Assembly (NCBI GenBank): GCA_963799085.1
Contig: CAWCWA010000027.1
Span: forward strand, 1-64,000
DNA length: 64,000 bases
Reading direction: 5' to 3'
DNA from: AP-15 sp963799085
GTDB lineage: Bacteria; Pseudomonadota; Alphaproteobacteria; ATCC43930; CGMCC-115725
In this document: positions 19,145 to 32,436 of the stretch, in pieces
How the letters are laid out: each line of letters starts with the position of its first letter
Position numbering within the stretch: the first letter of the stretch is position 1
Notes under the pieces: generated by a model
Database searches by the model: none
The model's input: only the letters and a program-made list of their open reading frames with translations
Told to the model about the DNA's origin: nothing
Position numbers and translations under genes: made by a program

Positions 19145-19732
19145 ATGCTGCTGCCGTTGCAAATCACGTTCCGCCATATGAAGCCGTCGCCGGCCGCCGC
19201 GGCGCGGGTCCGTCGCCACGTCGGCGAGCTTGACCAATTTTTCGACCGCATCACTTCGTGCCGCGTCGTCGTCAAGTCCAGCAATCGGCGACATCAGCAG
19301 GGCAATCTGTTCCAGATTCATATCGACCTCACGGTGCCGGGCCGCGAGATCGCGGTGGCGCGCGACACCGCCCTGCACGCGCATGAGGATGTCTATGTCG
19401 CGATCCGCGACGCTTTTGCCGCCGCCCGCCGGCAGCTCGAGGACCATGCCCGCCAGGCGCGCGGCGATGTCAAACTGCACGCCGTCCCCGATCACGGCCA
19501 CATTGCCCGCCTCCTCCCCGACCGCGATTGCGGCTTTATCGCCGATGGCGGCGGCAACGAGATCTATTTCCACCGCAACAGCGTCGCCGGGGACGCCTTC
19601 GACAAGCTTGCTGTCGGCGACGAGGTGCGCTTCGTCGCGCGCGACGGCGAGAGCGCCGAGGGACCGCAGGCGAGCAGCGTCGTGCCGATCGGCAAGCACC
19701 ACCTGCCGCCCGTCGACAGCGTTCGCGGTTGA
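19145..19732 (+). CDS. Ribosome hibernation factor (HPF/RaiA) fused to a cold-shock domain
   Basis: A 195-residue fusion. Residues 1 to about 110 match the HPF/RaiA fold (LQITFRHM, VRRHVGELDQFFDRITSCRV, VYVAIRDAFAAARRQLED). Residues about 125-190 are a cold-shock domain: HGHIARLL, then GFIADGGGNEIYFHRNSV holding the RNP motifs, then VGDEVRFVARDG. HPF domains bind the 30S decoding region and CSDs bind single-stranded RNA, so the product probably joins ribosome protection to RNA binding under stress. I chose ATG 19145 because of a GGAAGGGAG site; an earlier in-frame start at 19091 has none. It is followed 12 bases later by the 82-residue gene, an apparent two-gene operon. Confidence 0.88.
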   Translation: MLLPLQITFRHMKPSPAAAARVRRHVGELDQFFDRITSCRVVVKSSNRRHQQGNLFQIHIDLTVPGREIAVARDTALHAHEDVYVAIRDAFAAARRQLEDHARQARGDVKLHAVPDHGHIARLLPDRDCGFIADGGGNEIYFHRNSVAGDAFDKLAVGDEVRFVARDGESAEGPQASSVVPIGKHHLPPVDSVRG

Positions 19733-19744
19733 TACCGGAGAGAG

Positions 19745-19993
19745 ATGATGCAGCAACGCCAACCAGGTCCGGCAAGCGCCACCGAAATCGTCGAGATCGT
19801 CGGACCGCTCGACGACGCCGTGCTCGTTCGGATCATCGCGACCGAAGCGACCACGGCCGAAGTGCTCGAGGCCTTCACCTGGGCCAGCGCCGACGACCAG
19901 ATCGGCACCGAGCTGGAGCGCCGGCCGCGCGGCGCCGCGGCAGCAGTCTACGACATCCTGAAGCGCGAAGAGCCCGAGCCCGACGAGCGGTGA
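19745..19993 (+). CDS. Conserved-looking 82-residue protein of unknown function
   Basis: A small soluble protein, not recognised. It has a good GGAGAGAG site just before ATG 19745 and lies 12 bases after the HPF-CSD gene. The sequence (EIVEIVGPLDDAVLVRIIAT followed by EVLEAFTWASADDQIGTE) looks like a compact alpha/beta fold with an acidic C-tail (EEPEPDER). Codon use matches its neighbours. Its tight linkage suggests a role alongside the hibernation factor, but that is inference. Confidence 0.65.
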   Translation: MMQQRQPGPASATEIVEIVGPLDDAVLVRIIATEATTAEVLEAFTWASADDQIGTELERRPRGAAAAVYDILKREEPEPDER

Positions 19994-20132
19994 GGCCGCT
20001 CTGGATTTCGCCGAGCGGCGGCCAAGACAAGGCGGCCGCGCGCCCGGATTTCGCCATCAGAAGTTGACGAACGCGAGCAGCGGAGTTAAGGTTAAGAAGC
20101 ATCTTGTGGCAAATTTTTCGGGACCGGGACCA

Positions 20133-20820
20133 ATGAGCAAGCATGTTCTGCCGACCGCGGCGCTGCTCGGACTCGTTTCCGCCAATGTGAACGCCAGCAC
20201 GATCCTGTTGCCGCCGACCAGCTATTCGGCCTCGACAGGCAATCCTTCGCCAGCGGGCAGCACCGGCCTCGGCCCGTTCGGCGCAGTCGGCGGCATCGGC
20301 GGCCCGATTTCGACCTGCGGGACGACCGCCTCGCCCACACCCTGCATCGCGCCGACGGCCGGAACCTTGCGCATGACAGTCATGGATTCGGAGTTTTCGG
20401 ACCCTGGCGACGTGTTCCAGGCCTTTGTCAACGGCAACCCGATCGGTTTCACCAGCCCGGTGCCGCTATTCAACGCCACCCCCGTCAATTGCGTTGTCCC
20501 GGCGGGCTACGGGACGCCTCCCCAGAGCATTTTCAGCTGTGGCATCTTCGATGTCGCGCTTCCGACGGGCCCGTTCAATTTCAACATCAACGATCAGATT
20601 CTCTCTTAATACTGGCTTCCCCAGCCCTTACGGGAGTGCACTTCCGACGAATATCGTCGGAGGGAGCTTTTCGCCGGGCGGGGTGGCCGTCACGTTGGAA
20701 TTCATTCCCGGCGAGATCATCCGTGCGCCCGAACCGACGTCGCTGGCGCTGCTCGGCAGCTGGCTCCTCGGGTTGGGGTTGTGGCGGCGGCGCCGGCCCG
20801 CGGCTGCTACGCCCGATTGA
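20133..20820 (+). CDS. PEP-CTERM exported protein (1), one frameshift
   Basis: An exported protein of about 228 residues. It begins MSKHVLPTAALLGLVSANVNAS (signal peptide), continues as a Gly/Pro/Ser/Thr-rich domain with paired Cys, and ends with the exosortase sorting signal APEPTSLALLGSWLLGLG followed by WRRRR. PEP-CTERM tails are cut by exosortase and such proteins are usually matrix or surface proteins in EPS-producing bacteria. Near 20602 a CT repeat appears one unit short: adding CT joins NINDQILS to LNTGFPSPYG. No exosortase gene is in the window. The gene converges on, and overlaps by 14 bases, a TPR-sulfotransferase gene. Confidence 0.8.
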
Positions 20821-22390
20821 CGCCGTCGTCGCCGAGCGCCGCCAACAGGGGCCCGAGCATCGCCGCATAGGGCCGCGAGCGTCCGACCGAGGTTTGATAG
20901 AGCGGCTGGCGCACTTGGTACGAGCTGGCGGTCCGCACCGGCCGCTGCACCTTGTGAAACTCCAGGCAGGAATTGTCCCAGCCGAGACCGCAATGGGCGA
21001 TGATGCGCCGCGCCTGCGCCTCGAAATCCGCGACCAGCGTTTCGTATCTCACTTCGAGCATCGTCCCGGCGGGCAGCACCGCGCGCCAATGCGCCATCAA
21101 CGCCCTATAGGCTTGGTAGAAGCGGCCGAGTTCGGCGAGGTCGTAGCTGTAGGGCTGATCGCCGCCGAACAGGATTGAAAAACACGACAGGCAGGTGTCG
21201 ACCGGGTCGCGCACGGTATGAATGATCCGCGCATTGGGCAGCGCCAGATGAATGAGCCCGGCAAAGCGGAAATTTCCCGGCATCTTGTCGGTGATGCGCG
21301 CCGCATCGGGCGCCAGGGCCCGCGCGCGGTCGAGATAAGCAGCGCCGACCCGCCGCAACTCGGCGGCCCCGACATCGGGCGGCGTATCGTCGGCTGCGGC
21401 AAGCCCGGCAGCCGCCGCCTCGAAATCACCGCGCTCGCCGCCGCCATGCACGAGCGGATGGCTCGCCAGGATCTGCTCGACCAGGGTCGTGCCCGAGCGC
21501 GGCATGCCGATGATGAAAACCGGCAGCGGCGAAGGGTCGCCGAGACCGGCGCGTTCGGCCATGACTTCGGCGCTGAACAGGTCGCGCGTCACCGCGAAGC
21601 GTTGCAACGCCGCCGCCTCCTCATAATCGATCTGTTTGCGTTTTCGCGCGTAGCCGACGAGCAGATGACGGAACGCGCGCTGATGCTGCCCGAGATCGGC
21701 ATAGATTTTGCCGAGCGCGAAATCGAGGTGGATGCGCTCATCCTCGGGCAGCGCCGAAGGCTCGCGCGCCAGCGCCTCGACCATCGCGATCTGCCGGTCG
21801 CCCGCCCGCAAGCGCTTGACCTCGCCCAGCGAGCGATAGAATTCGGCGCGCCGCGGCATCAGATCGATTGCCTGCTCGATCGCGAGCCGCGCCTCGTCGG
21901 TGCGCCCGAAGATTGTCAAAAGATTGCCGTAGCCGTGATGCGCCTCGGCCATATTGGGCTTCAGCGCCAACGCCCTCTGGTAATGCTCGGCCGCTTCATC
22001 GAAGCGGTTCAGCATCAACAGCGTCGCGGCATAATTGTTGTGCGGCTCGGCAAGGTCGGGAGCGATCGCCAGCGCCTTCTCGAAATGTCCGAGCGCCTCG
22101 TCGAGGCGGCCCTGCGCCCGCAAAGCGATCGCCAGCGCGTTGTGCCCCTCGGCAAAACCTGGGTTGCGCTCGAGCGCGCGCCGGATCAGTACCGCCGCGG
22201 CCTCGGTCTCGCCGCGCAGCAGTCGGACGAGCCCGAGATTGTAGAGCGCCAAAAAGTGGCTCCCGTCGCGCTGCAGTACCGTCTCGTAAAGCCGCTCCGC
22301 CTCGACCAGACGGCCCTGCCGGTGCAATAATAACGCTGCGCCGTAGATCTGCTCAGGTTCGCCTGACTGGATCGTGGGCTCGGTTGGCAT
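20807..22390 (-). CDS. TPR-sulfotransferase (copy 1)
   Basis: A 527-residue protein. The N-terminal half is TPR repeats (for example FAEGHNALAIALRAQGRLDEA, PNMAEAHHGYGNLLTIFG). The C-terminal half is a sulfotransferase with the 5'-phosphosulfate loop FIIGMPRSGTTLVEQILASH, then ITDKMPGNFRFAGLIHLALP, and the 3'-phosphate region IIHTVRDPVDTCLSCF. It should transfer sulfate from PAPS to a protein tyrosine or a glycan; the acceptor is unknown. The start (MPTEPTIQ) overlaps the stop of copy 2 by one base (TAATG), so the copies are co-translated. Very similar to copy 2, so a tandem duplication. Intact. Confidence 0.9.
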   Translation of the reverse strand: MPTEPTIQSGEPEQIYGAALLLHRQGRLVEAERLYETVLQRDGSHFLALYNLGLVRLLRGETEAAAVLIRRALERNPGFAEGHNALAIALRAQGRLDEALGHFEKALAIAPDLAEPHNNYAATLLMLNRFDEAAEHYQRALALKPNMAEAHHGYGNLLTIFGRTDEARLAIEQAIDLMPRRAEFYRSLGEVKRLRAGDRQIAMVEALAREPSALPEDERIHLDFALGKIYADLGQHQRAFRHLLVGYARKRKQIDYEEAAALQRFAVTRDLFSAEVMAERAGLGDPSPLPVFIIGMPRSGTTLVEQILASHPLVHGGGERGDFEAAAAGLAAADDTPPDVGAAELRRVGAAYLDRARALAPDAARITDKMPGNFRFAGLIHLALPNARIIHTVRDPVDTCLSCFSILFGGDQPYSYDLAELGRFYQAYRALMAHWRAVLPAGTMLEVRYETLVADFEAQARRIIAHCGLGWDNSCLEFHKVQRPVRTASSYQVRQPLYQTSVGRSRPYAAMLGPLLAALGDDGVNRA

Positions 22391-24156
22391 TATTGCGTCC
22401 GGTCGGGGCCGAGTGCGGCGAAGAGCGGCCCCAACTCGTCCTTGTACGCAAGCCAGCGTCCGACCGAACTCTGATAGAGCGGCCTGCGCACCTGCACCGC
22501 GCTTGCCGTCCATACCGGCCGCTGGGTCTCGTGGAAGTTAAGGCAGGCATCGTCCCAGTCGAGGCCGCAATGGGCGATGATGCGCCGCGCCTGCGCCTCG
22601 AAATCGCCGACCAGATCCTCATATTGCACATCGAGCATGACGCCCTCCGGCAATACCCCCCGCCAATGCGCCATTAATGCCGTATAGGCGCGGTAGTAAC
22701 GGCCCAGCTCGGCGAGATCGTAGGTGAATGGCAGGTCGCCGCCGAACAGCATCGAATAGCAGGACAAGCAGGTGTCGACCGGATCGCGCACGGTATGGAT
22801 GATCCGCGCGTTGGGCAGCGCCAGATGAATGAGCCCGGCAAAGCGGAAATTTCCTGGCATCTTGTCGGTGATGCGCGCCGCATCGGGCGCCAAGGCCCGC
22901 GCGCGATCCAGATAGCGGCCGGCGATCCGGCGCAAGGCCGCAGCGTCGAGATCGCCGGACCGTTCGACGCCGCCGACCGCCACCGCGAAATCGCCGCGCT
23001 CGCCGCCGCCATGCGCCTCGGGATGGCTCGCGAGGATCTGTTCGACGAGGGTGCTGCCCGAGCGCGGCATCCCGACAATGAAAACGGGCGTCAGCGACGG
23101 ATCGCCGAGACCCACGCGGGCGCGCATGACGTCGCCGCTGAACCAGGCCTGCATCTGCGCCAGTCCCGCCAGTGCGGCCGGTTCGTCATAGATGACGCGC
23201 CGACGCTTCAGCGCATTGCCGGCGGCCAAATGACGAAAGGAGCGCTGGTACCGGCCGAGATTGGCATGAACCTTGCCCAGCGCGAAATGCAGTTCGATCT
23301 GCTCGCTCTCGGACAAGCTCTCGATGTCGCGGGCGAGACCGTCGAGCAACACGCGATGCTTATCGCCGTCGTCGAGCCGCTTCGACTGCGCCAAGGCGCC
23401 ATAAAATTCGGCGCGGCGTGGCGCCAGTTCGACCGCGGTTTCGAGTGCTGCCCGCGCCGCGTCGAGCCGGCCCAGCGTATTGAGTGCGACGCCGCGGCCG
23501 TGATGGGCTTCGGCGAGATCGGGTTTGAGTGCCAATGCTCGATCGAAATGGGTGAGCGCCTCGTCGTGGCGCTCGGACAATTGCAGGACCGTCCCCAAAT
23601 TGCTGTGCGCCTCGGCGAGATCGGGTTTGAGTGCGATCGCCCGTTCGAAATGCGCCACGGCCTCGTGATACAAGCCCAGTGAGCGCAGTGCCGCGCCGAG
23701 ATTGTTCCAGGCTTCGGCATAATCCGGTTTCAGCGCCAATGCGCACCGGTAATGGACGATTGCCTCGTCGAAGTGTTCGAGAGTCTTGAGCGCCGCACCC
23801 CAATTGTTTTCGGCCTCGGCGTAGTCGGGGCGCACCGCAAGCGCCCTCTGATAATAGGCGATGGCTTCCTCGCAGCGCCCGGCCAGCCGCGCGGCGATCC
23901 CGGCGGCGTTGTGCGCCTCGGCAAAGGCCGGATCGCGCTCGCCTGCCTCGCGAAGGAGCGCCGTCGCCTCGTCGAACCGGCCGCCCCGCAGCAGAAGCAG
24001 CCCGCGATTGTAGAGCGCCGGCACATGTAAGGGATCAAGGCGAAGCGCCTTCAAATAGAAAGAGTCCGCTTCCGCCAGCCGCCCTTGCTGTTGCCACAGC
24101 TGCGCCTCGCGCAGCGTCGCCGCCAAGTTTCGCGCAAGACGCCGTCGGGCAAACAC
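22390..24156 (-). CDS. TPR-sulfotransferase (copy 2)
   Basis: A 588-residue paralogue of the next gene with more TPR units (about residues 20-290; repeats end with motifs like ALKPDLAEAHHGRGVALNTL). The sulfotransferase half holds FIVGMPRSGSTLVEQILASH and IIHTVRDPVDTCLSCY, and shares long identical stretches such as RITDKMPGNFRFAGLIHLAL with copy 1. It is first in the two-gene operon. Upstream to gltB is a divergent region of about 245 bases that must hold both promoters. Extra TPRs suggest a different partner or acceptor from copy 1. Intact. Confidence 0.9.
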   Translation of the reverse strand: MFARRRLARNLAATLREAQLWQQQGRLAEADSFYLKALRLDPLHVPALYNRGLLLLRGGRFDEATALLREAGERDPAFAEAHNAAGIAARLAGRCEEAIAYYQRALAVRPDYAEAENNWGAALKTLEHFDEAIVHYRCALALKPDYAEAWNNLGAALRSLGLYHEAVAHFERAIALKPDLAEAHSNLGTVLQLSERHDEALTHFDRALALKPDLAEAHHGRGVALNTLGRLDAARAALETAVELAPRRAEFYGALAQSKRLDDGDKHRVLLDGLARDIESLSESEQIELHFALGKVHANLGRYQRSFRHLAAGNALKRRRVIYDEPAALAGLAQMQAWFSGDVMRARVGLGDPSLTPVFIVGMPRSGSTLVEQILASHPEAHGGGERGDFAVAVGGVERSGDLDAAALRRIAGRYLDRARALAPDAARITDKMPGNFRFAGLIHLALPNARIIHTVRDPVDTCLSCYSMLFGGDLPFTYDLAELGRYYRAYTALMAHWRGVLPEGVMLDVQYEDLVGDFEAQARRIIAHCGLDWDDACLNFHETQRPVWTASAVQVRRPLYQSSVGRWLAYKDELGPLFAALGPDRTQ

Positions 24157-24402
24157 TAGAGAGACGCAGTATCTATCATGGCACGGGATAGTATTCCGCT
24201 GCGATCGCCGCCGTCCAGCGGCGCTTGCGCCTCATGGCCGCGCCGCCGGGTTCCCGCCATCCGGCGCCGGTCCGGCGGGCGATGGCGGCCGCCCAGATTT
24301 TGCCTCGATTCGTGCGCCGCAACATGCATACTATCGAGTTCGCGCCGCCGCTCGGGGGCGCATCGGTGCAACCCGCGACAAGGCGGCAGCTGACGAGCTT
24401 CG

Positions 24403-29073
<4,671 letters not shown>

Positions 29074-29310
29074 GGCGGCGCAAACCGAGGCCGCGGAATA
29101 ACCGTATAGGCCGGGGCCCGGGGCATGCTCCGCCCCCTGCGGTGGATGAGTATGGATTTGCGGGTACACCGCAGCCGCTATCCGCGACAGGTGGCCGTCG
29201 TTGTGCGTGGGTTGCGGGGCCGACGAACCCTCATTCTCACTTTCATGAACCTCACGCGGACGTTGCTGTCGCTCTCCTAATTCGGTAGAATTTGAGCTGA
29301 ACAGTTTGGC

Positions 29311-29334
29311 GATACCGACAAGATCATCGGATGA
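29311..29334 (+). pseudogene. Tail remnant of a PF04392 binding-protein gene (array copy 0)
   Basis: Only the last codons remain: DKIIG then a stop in ATGA context, matching the ADKVIE ends of the other copies. The next copy's start ATG overlaps this stop, as at every other junction in the array. Confidence 0.5.
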
Positions 29335-29722
29335 GACGGCGCGAAACATGGGGATCGTCGCCAGCCTCGCCCATCCAGGCGGCAACATCACCGGCATGGC
29401 CGGCTTGATCGCCGAACTGGCCGTAAAGCAGGTCGAATTGCTCAAGGAGGCAATACCGGGCGTGCGCCGCATCGCGGTGCTGTGCAATGCACCGGACCCG
29501 TTTTCCCAACCGTTCCGCGGGGAGGTCGAGGCCGCAGGCCACAACCAAAAGATCGAGATCGTGCCGTTCGTTGACAAGATCCTCAAGGGGGCCAAGCCCG
29601 CCGACCTGCCGGTCGAGCAGCCGATGCGGCTTCGGTCGGTCATCAACCTGAAAACCGCTAGAGCGCTCGGTCTGACGATCCCGCCGACGTTACTCGCGCG
29701 CGCCGACGAAGTGATCGAATGA
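29331..29722 (+). pseudogene. PF04392 (ABC_sub_bind) binding-protein gene with two internal deletions (copy 1)
   Basis: A short relic of an orphan ABC-type binding protein. After four N-terminal codons (MRRRE, as in copy 2) it jumps to the middle of the family (MGIVASLAHPGGNITGMAGL, IAVLCNAPDPFS). It then jumps from GHNQKIEIVP straight to the C-terminal VDKILKGAKPADLPVEQP and ends TLLARADEVIE. Compared with copy 4 it has lost the signal peptide, the first lobe and about 70 residues of the second lobe. It cannot be functional. It starts inside the stop of copy 0 and its stop overlaps copy 2 (ATGA). Confidence 0.75.
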
Positions 29723-30694
29723 GACGGCGCGACTTGATCGCCTTGGTTACCGGCGCGGCGGCTGCATGGCCGCTGGCGAGCCCGGCGCAGCCCGAGAAGC
29801 GGCGGATCGTCGGCACGTTGACGCTCGGCTCGCAGGCAGCGGTCGGCTGGCTGTTCGAAACGCTCCGCCAGGCTCTCGACGATCTCGGCTATGACGACAA
29901 AATTGCTATTGAGAGCCGTTGGGCCGACGGGCAAGCCGATCGCCTGCCTACCCTCGCCGCGGAATTGGTGCGTCTCGCTCCGAACGTCATCGTCGCCGGC
30001 CAGCCGCTCTCAGTCCGGGCCTTGAAAGCGGCTACCAAGACGATTCCGATCGTGGTCGCGGTCGCCGACAATCCGGTCGCCCAGGGCTTGGTTAAGAGCC
30101 TGGCGCATCCGGGAGGCAACGTGACCGGTCTCTCATTGGCCCAGGAGGCTACGGTCGGACGCGAACTGCAACTATTGAAGACGATGGCACCCAGTACCCA
30201 GCGCGTTGCCGTCCTGGTCAACGCCGACAATCCGACGCACGCCACCATATTGCCGGTGCTGCGGCAGGCCGCCGGCGGTTTGCATATCGAGGTTGTACCG
30301 GCTCGAGACCCGTTTCCTCACAGACATCGAGCCCGCCTTTGCGACTATCCGCCGGCAACAGGTCGATGCGCTCCTGGTATTGGGCGACGGGCTATTCACG
30401 ACCGGACGAAAGAGGATCGTCGCGCTCGCCGCCGGCCACCGCCTGCCGGCCATCTATCACGACGGTTTCTTTGTCGAAGAAGGCGGGCTGATGAGCTATG
30501 GCGGCGATATCGGCGAGAATTACCGGCGTGTCGCGGTATTCATCGACAAGATTTTAAAGGGCGCCACCCCGGCTGACCTGCCGGTCGAACAGCCAATGAG
30601 ATTTTACTTGTATATAAACCAAAGGACGGCGCAGGCGCTCGGTCTGGCGATCCCACCCCTGCTGCTCGCCCAGGCCGATAAGATCATCGAATGA
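29719..30694 (+). CDS. PF04392 (ABC_sub_bind) binding protein, one frameshift (copy 2)
   Basis: A periplasmic binding protein of the orphan ABC_sub_bind family, about 324 residues. It has the twin-arginine-like start MRRRDLIALVTGAAAAWPLA typical of the family, then RLPTLAAELVRLAPNVIVAG, SLAHPGGNVTGLSLAQE and the C-terminal IDKILKGATPADLPVEQP with ending AQADKIIE. Near 30315 one extra C breaks the frame; removing it gives ARDPFLTDIEPAFATI. No transporter permease or ATPase is nearby. The ligand is unknown; homologues are annotated only as ABC transporter substrate-binding proteins and are greatly expanded in Bradyrhizobium-like genomes. Confidence 0.8.
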
Positions 30695-30721
30695 GGCGGC
30701 AAGCCGGTAGCCGGACCCCCA

Positions 30722-30755
30722 CCCCTCCCTCCCCCGCAAGCGGGGGAGGGAGGGG
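30722..30755. repeat. GC-rich perfect palindrome (REP-like)
   Basis: A 16-bp perfect stem with a 2-base loop: arm 30722-30737 (CCCCTCCCTCCCCCGC) and its complement at 30740-30755. It lies in the 80 bases between copy 2 and copy 3. Such pyrimidine-rich CCCTCCC...CGCAAGCG palindromes are dispersed repeats in several alphaproteobacteria. It could also act as a terminator or transcript stabiliser. Confidence 0.75.
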
Positions 30756-30776
30756 GCGTGCCGGCGGGGTCATCGA

Positions 30777-31359
30777 ATGACGCGGCGCGATTTCATCGCG
30801 CTTGCTGCGGTTGTCGTGGCGCTCGGCCCAGCGGCGGTTCGAGCGCAACAGCCGTCGGAGGCTCCGGAGGTCGTCGGGGCGCCCTATCCGGAGGCGGGGC
30901 TGCGGGCGTTCCGGCGGGGGCTGCGCGATCTCGGCTACGCCGAGGGGAAGAACCTGCGGCTCGATATCCGCTCGGCCGAGGGCGACATCAGCCGGCCCGC
31001 AGGTTGATGCCGCCTTTGCCGCGATGGCCGATATAAAGATCGAGGCGGTGATCGTGGAGCCGAGCCTGCCGATCAACCGCGCGGCCGAGCTCGCCTTGCA
31101 GCATCGTCTTCCCGTGACGGCGCCGGTAGCGACCTTTCCGGAATTGGGCGGGCTGATGGCCTATATGGGCAAGAGAGAGGACACCTTTCGCGATGCCGCA
31201 TTCCTCGTCGATAAGATCCTGAAAGGTGCCAAGCCGGCCGATCTGCCGATCCAGCAACCGACCAAATTCGCTCTGGTCGTCAATATGAAGACCGCAAAGG
31301 CGCTCGGCCTCACCCTGCCACCCTTGTTCCGCGTGCGCATTGACGAGACCATCGAATGA
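30777..31359 (+). pseudogene. PF04392 binding-protein gene with internal deletion and frameshift (copy 3)
   Basis: It keeps the start (MTRRDFIALAAVVVALGPAA then VRAQ), the first segment to LRLDIRSAEGDISRP, then skips about 130 residues to VDAAFAAMADIKIEAVIVEP and the normal C-terminus KILKGAKPADLPIQQPTKFA with ending DETIE. Compared with copy 4 the missing part runs from RLPALAADLV to the middle of lobe 2. The frame also breaks near 31003, at the join. It has lost most of the ligand cleft, so it is a relic. It precedes copy 4 with the usual ATGA overlap. Confidence 0.75.
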
Positions 31360-32321
31360 CGCGGCGCGGCTTCCTCGCGCTGGCCGCCGGTGCAGCGGCC
31401 CTGTCGCCGCTCGCGGGGGGTGCGCAGCGGCTGAAGATGCCGGTGGTCGGAGTGCTGGTCATCGGCCAGCCGGACCCATCGGCGATGCTGCAACGCTTCC
31501 GCGAGGAATTGCGCAAGCTCGGCTATGTCGAGGGGTGGAACATCCATATCGAGGTGCGGTCGGCAGAGGGGAATCTCGACCGATTGCCTGCGCTCGCCGC
31601 TGATCTCGTGCGGCAAAGGGTCGATGTGGTTGCGTCGTGGATGACGCCGGCCGTGCTGGCGGCAAAGGGAGCGACGACCGATATCCCGATCGTCATGATC
31701 GGCGCCGCCGACCCGGTCGGCATGGGGATCGTCGCGAGCCTCGCCCGGCCGGGCGGCAATATCACGGGCATCGCCGGTTTGACCGCCGAACTCGCCGGCA
31801 AGCTCGTTGAGCTGTTCAGGGAAGCGCTGCCGAGACTGAGCCGTCTGGCGGCGCTGTGCAATTCGGCGGACCCGTTTTCCAAGCCGTTTCTCGAAAACAT
31901 CCGGGCCGCCGGGAACGCGCAGCAGGTCGAGATCGCGCCATTCATGGTCGCGGGCGGCCCGGAACTTGACGCCGCCTTTCCAGCGATGGTCGAACAGAAG
32001 GTCGAGGCGGTGATCGTCCAGCCGAGCCTGCCGTTGGAGCAAGCCGCCGAACTCGCCTTGCGATACCGAATTCCGGCGGCCTCGCCCTTGGCGCCGTTCT
32101 CCCGGTTCGCCGGGCTGATGGCCTATTCCAACGACCCGACTGAAGGCCATCGCCGCGCCGCGCTCTTCGTGGACCGGATCCTGAAGGGCGCCAAACCCGC
32201 CGATCTGCCGGTCGAGCAGCCGGCCCGGTTCGAATTGGTCGTCAATCTCAAAACCGCAAAAACGCTCGGCCTTACCCTGCCGGCCTCGTTGCTGGCGCGC
32301 GCCGACAAGGTCATCGAATGA
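31356..32321 (+). CDS. PF04392 (ABC_sub_bind) binding protein, intact (copy 4)
   Basis: The one full-length member of the array, 321 residues. N-terminal signal MTRRGFLALAAGAAALSPLA; first lobe with KMPVVGVLVIGQPDPSAM and LGYVEGWNIHIEVRSAEG; hinge RLPALAADLVRQRVDVVAS; ADPVGMGIVASLARPGGNIT; second lobe with LDAAFPAMVEQKVEAVIVQP; C-terminus ILKGAKPADLPVEQPARFEL and ending ARADKVIE. It is periplasmic with a bilobed fold like LivJ-type proteins. No permease or ATPase gene is adjacent, so any transport partner is elsewhere, or it is a sensor subunit. The ligand is unknown. Confidence 0.9.
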   Translation: MTRRGFLALAAGAAALSPLAGGAQRLKMPVVGVLVIGQPDPSAMLQRFREELRKLGYVEGWNIHIEVRSAEGNLDRLPALAADLVRQRVDVVASWMTPAVLAAKGATTDIPIVMIGAADPVGMGIVASLARPGGNITGIAGLTAELAGKLVELFREALPRLSRLAALCNSADPFSKPFLENIRAAGNAQQVEIAPFMVAGGPELDAAFPAMVEQKVEAVIVQPSLPLEQAAELALRYRIPAASPLAPFSRFAGLMAYSNDPTEGHRRAALFVDRILKGAKPADLPVEQPARFELVVNLKTAKTLGLTLPASLLARADKVIE

Positions 32322-32436
32322 GGCGGCCCAGCGGGGACGTGTCCGGCCCCGCCCGCGGTCAGGCGGTCGGCTATTTGAGATTGCCCGCGGCGAGCCTCGC
32401 GCCGCAGCACCTCCTTGTCACGCCTCTTATTGCCGC

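Noticed and set aside
29311..32321. A complete ABC transporter operon
   Set aside because: Only binding-protein copies are present; no permease or ATPase is next to the array.
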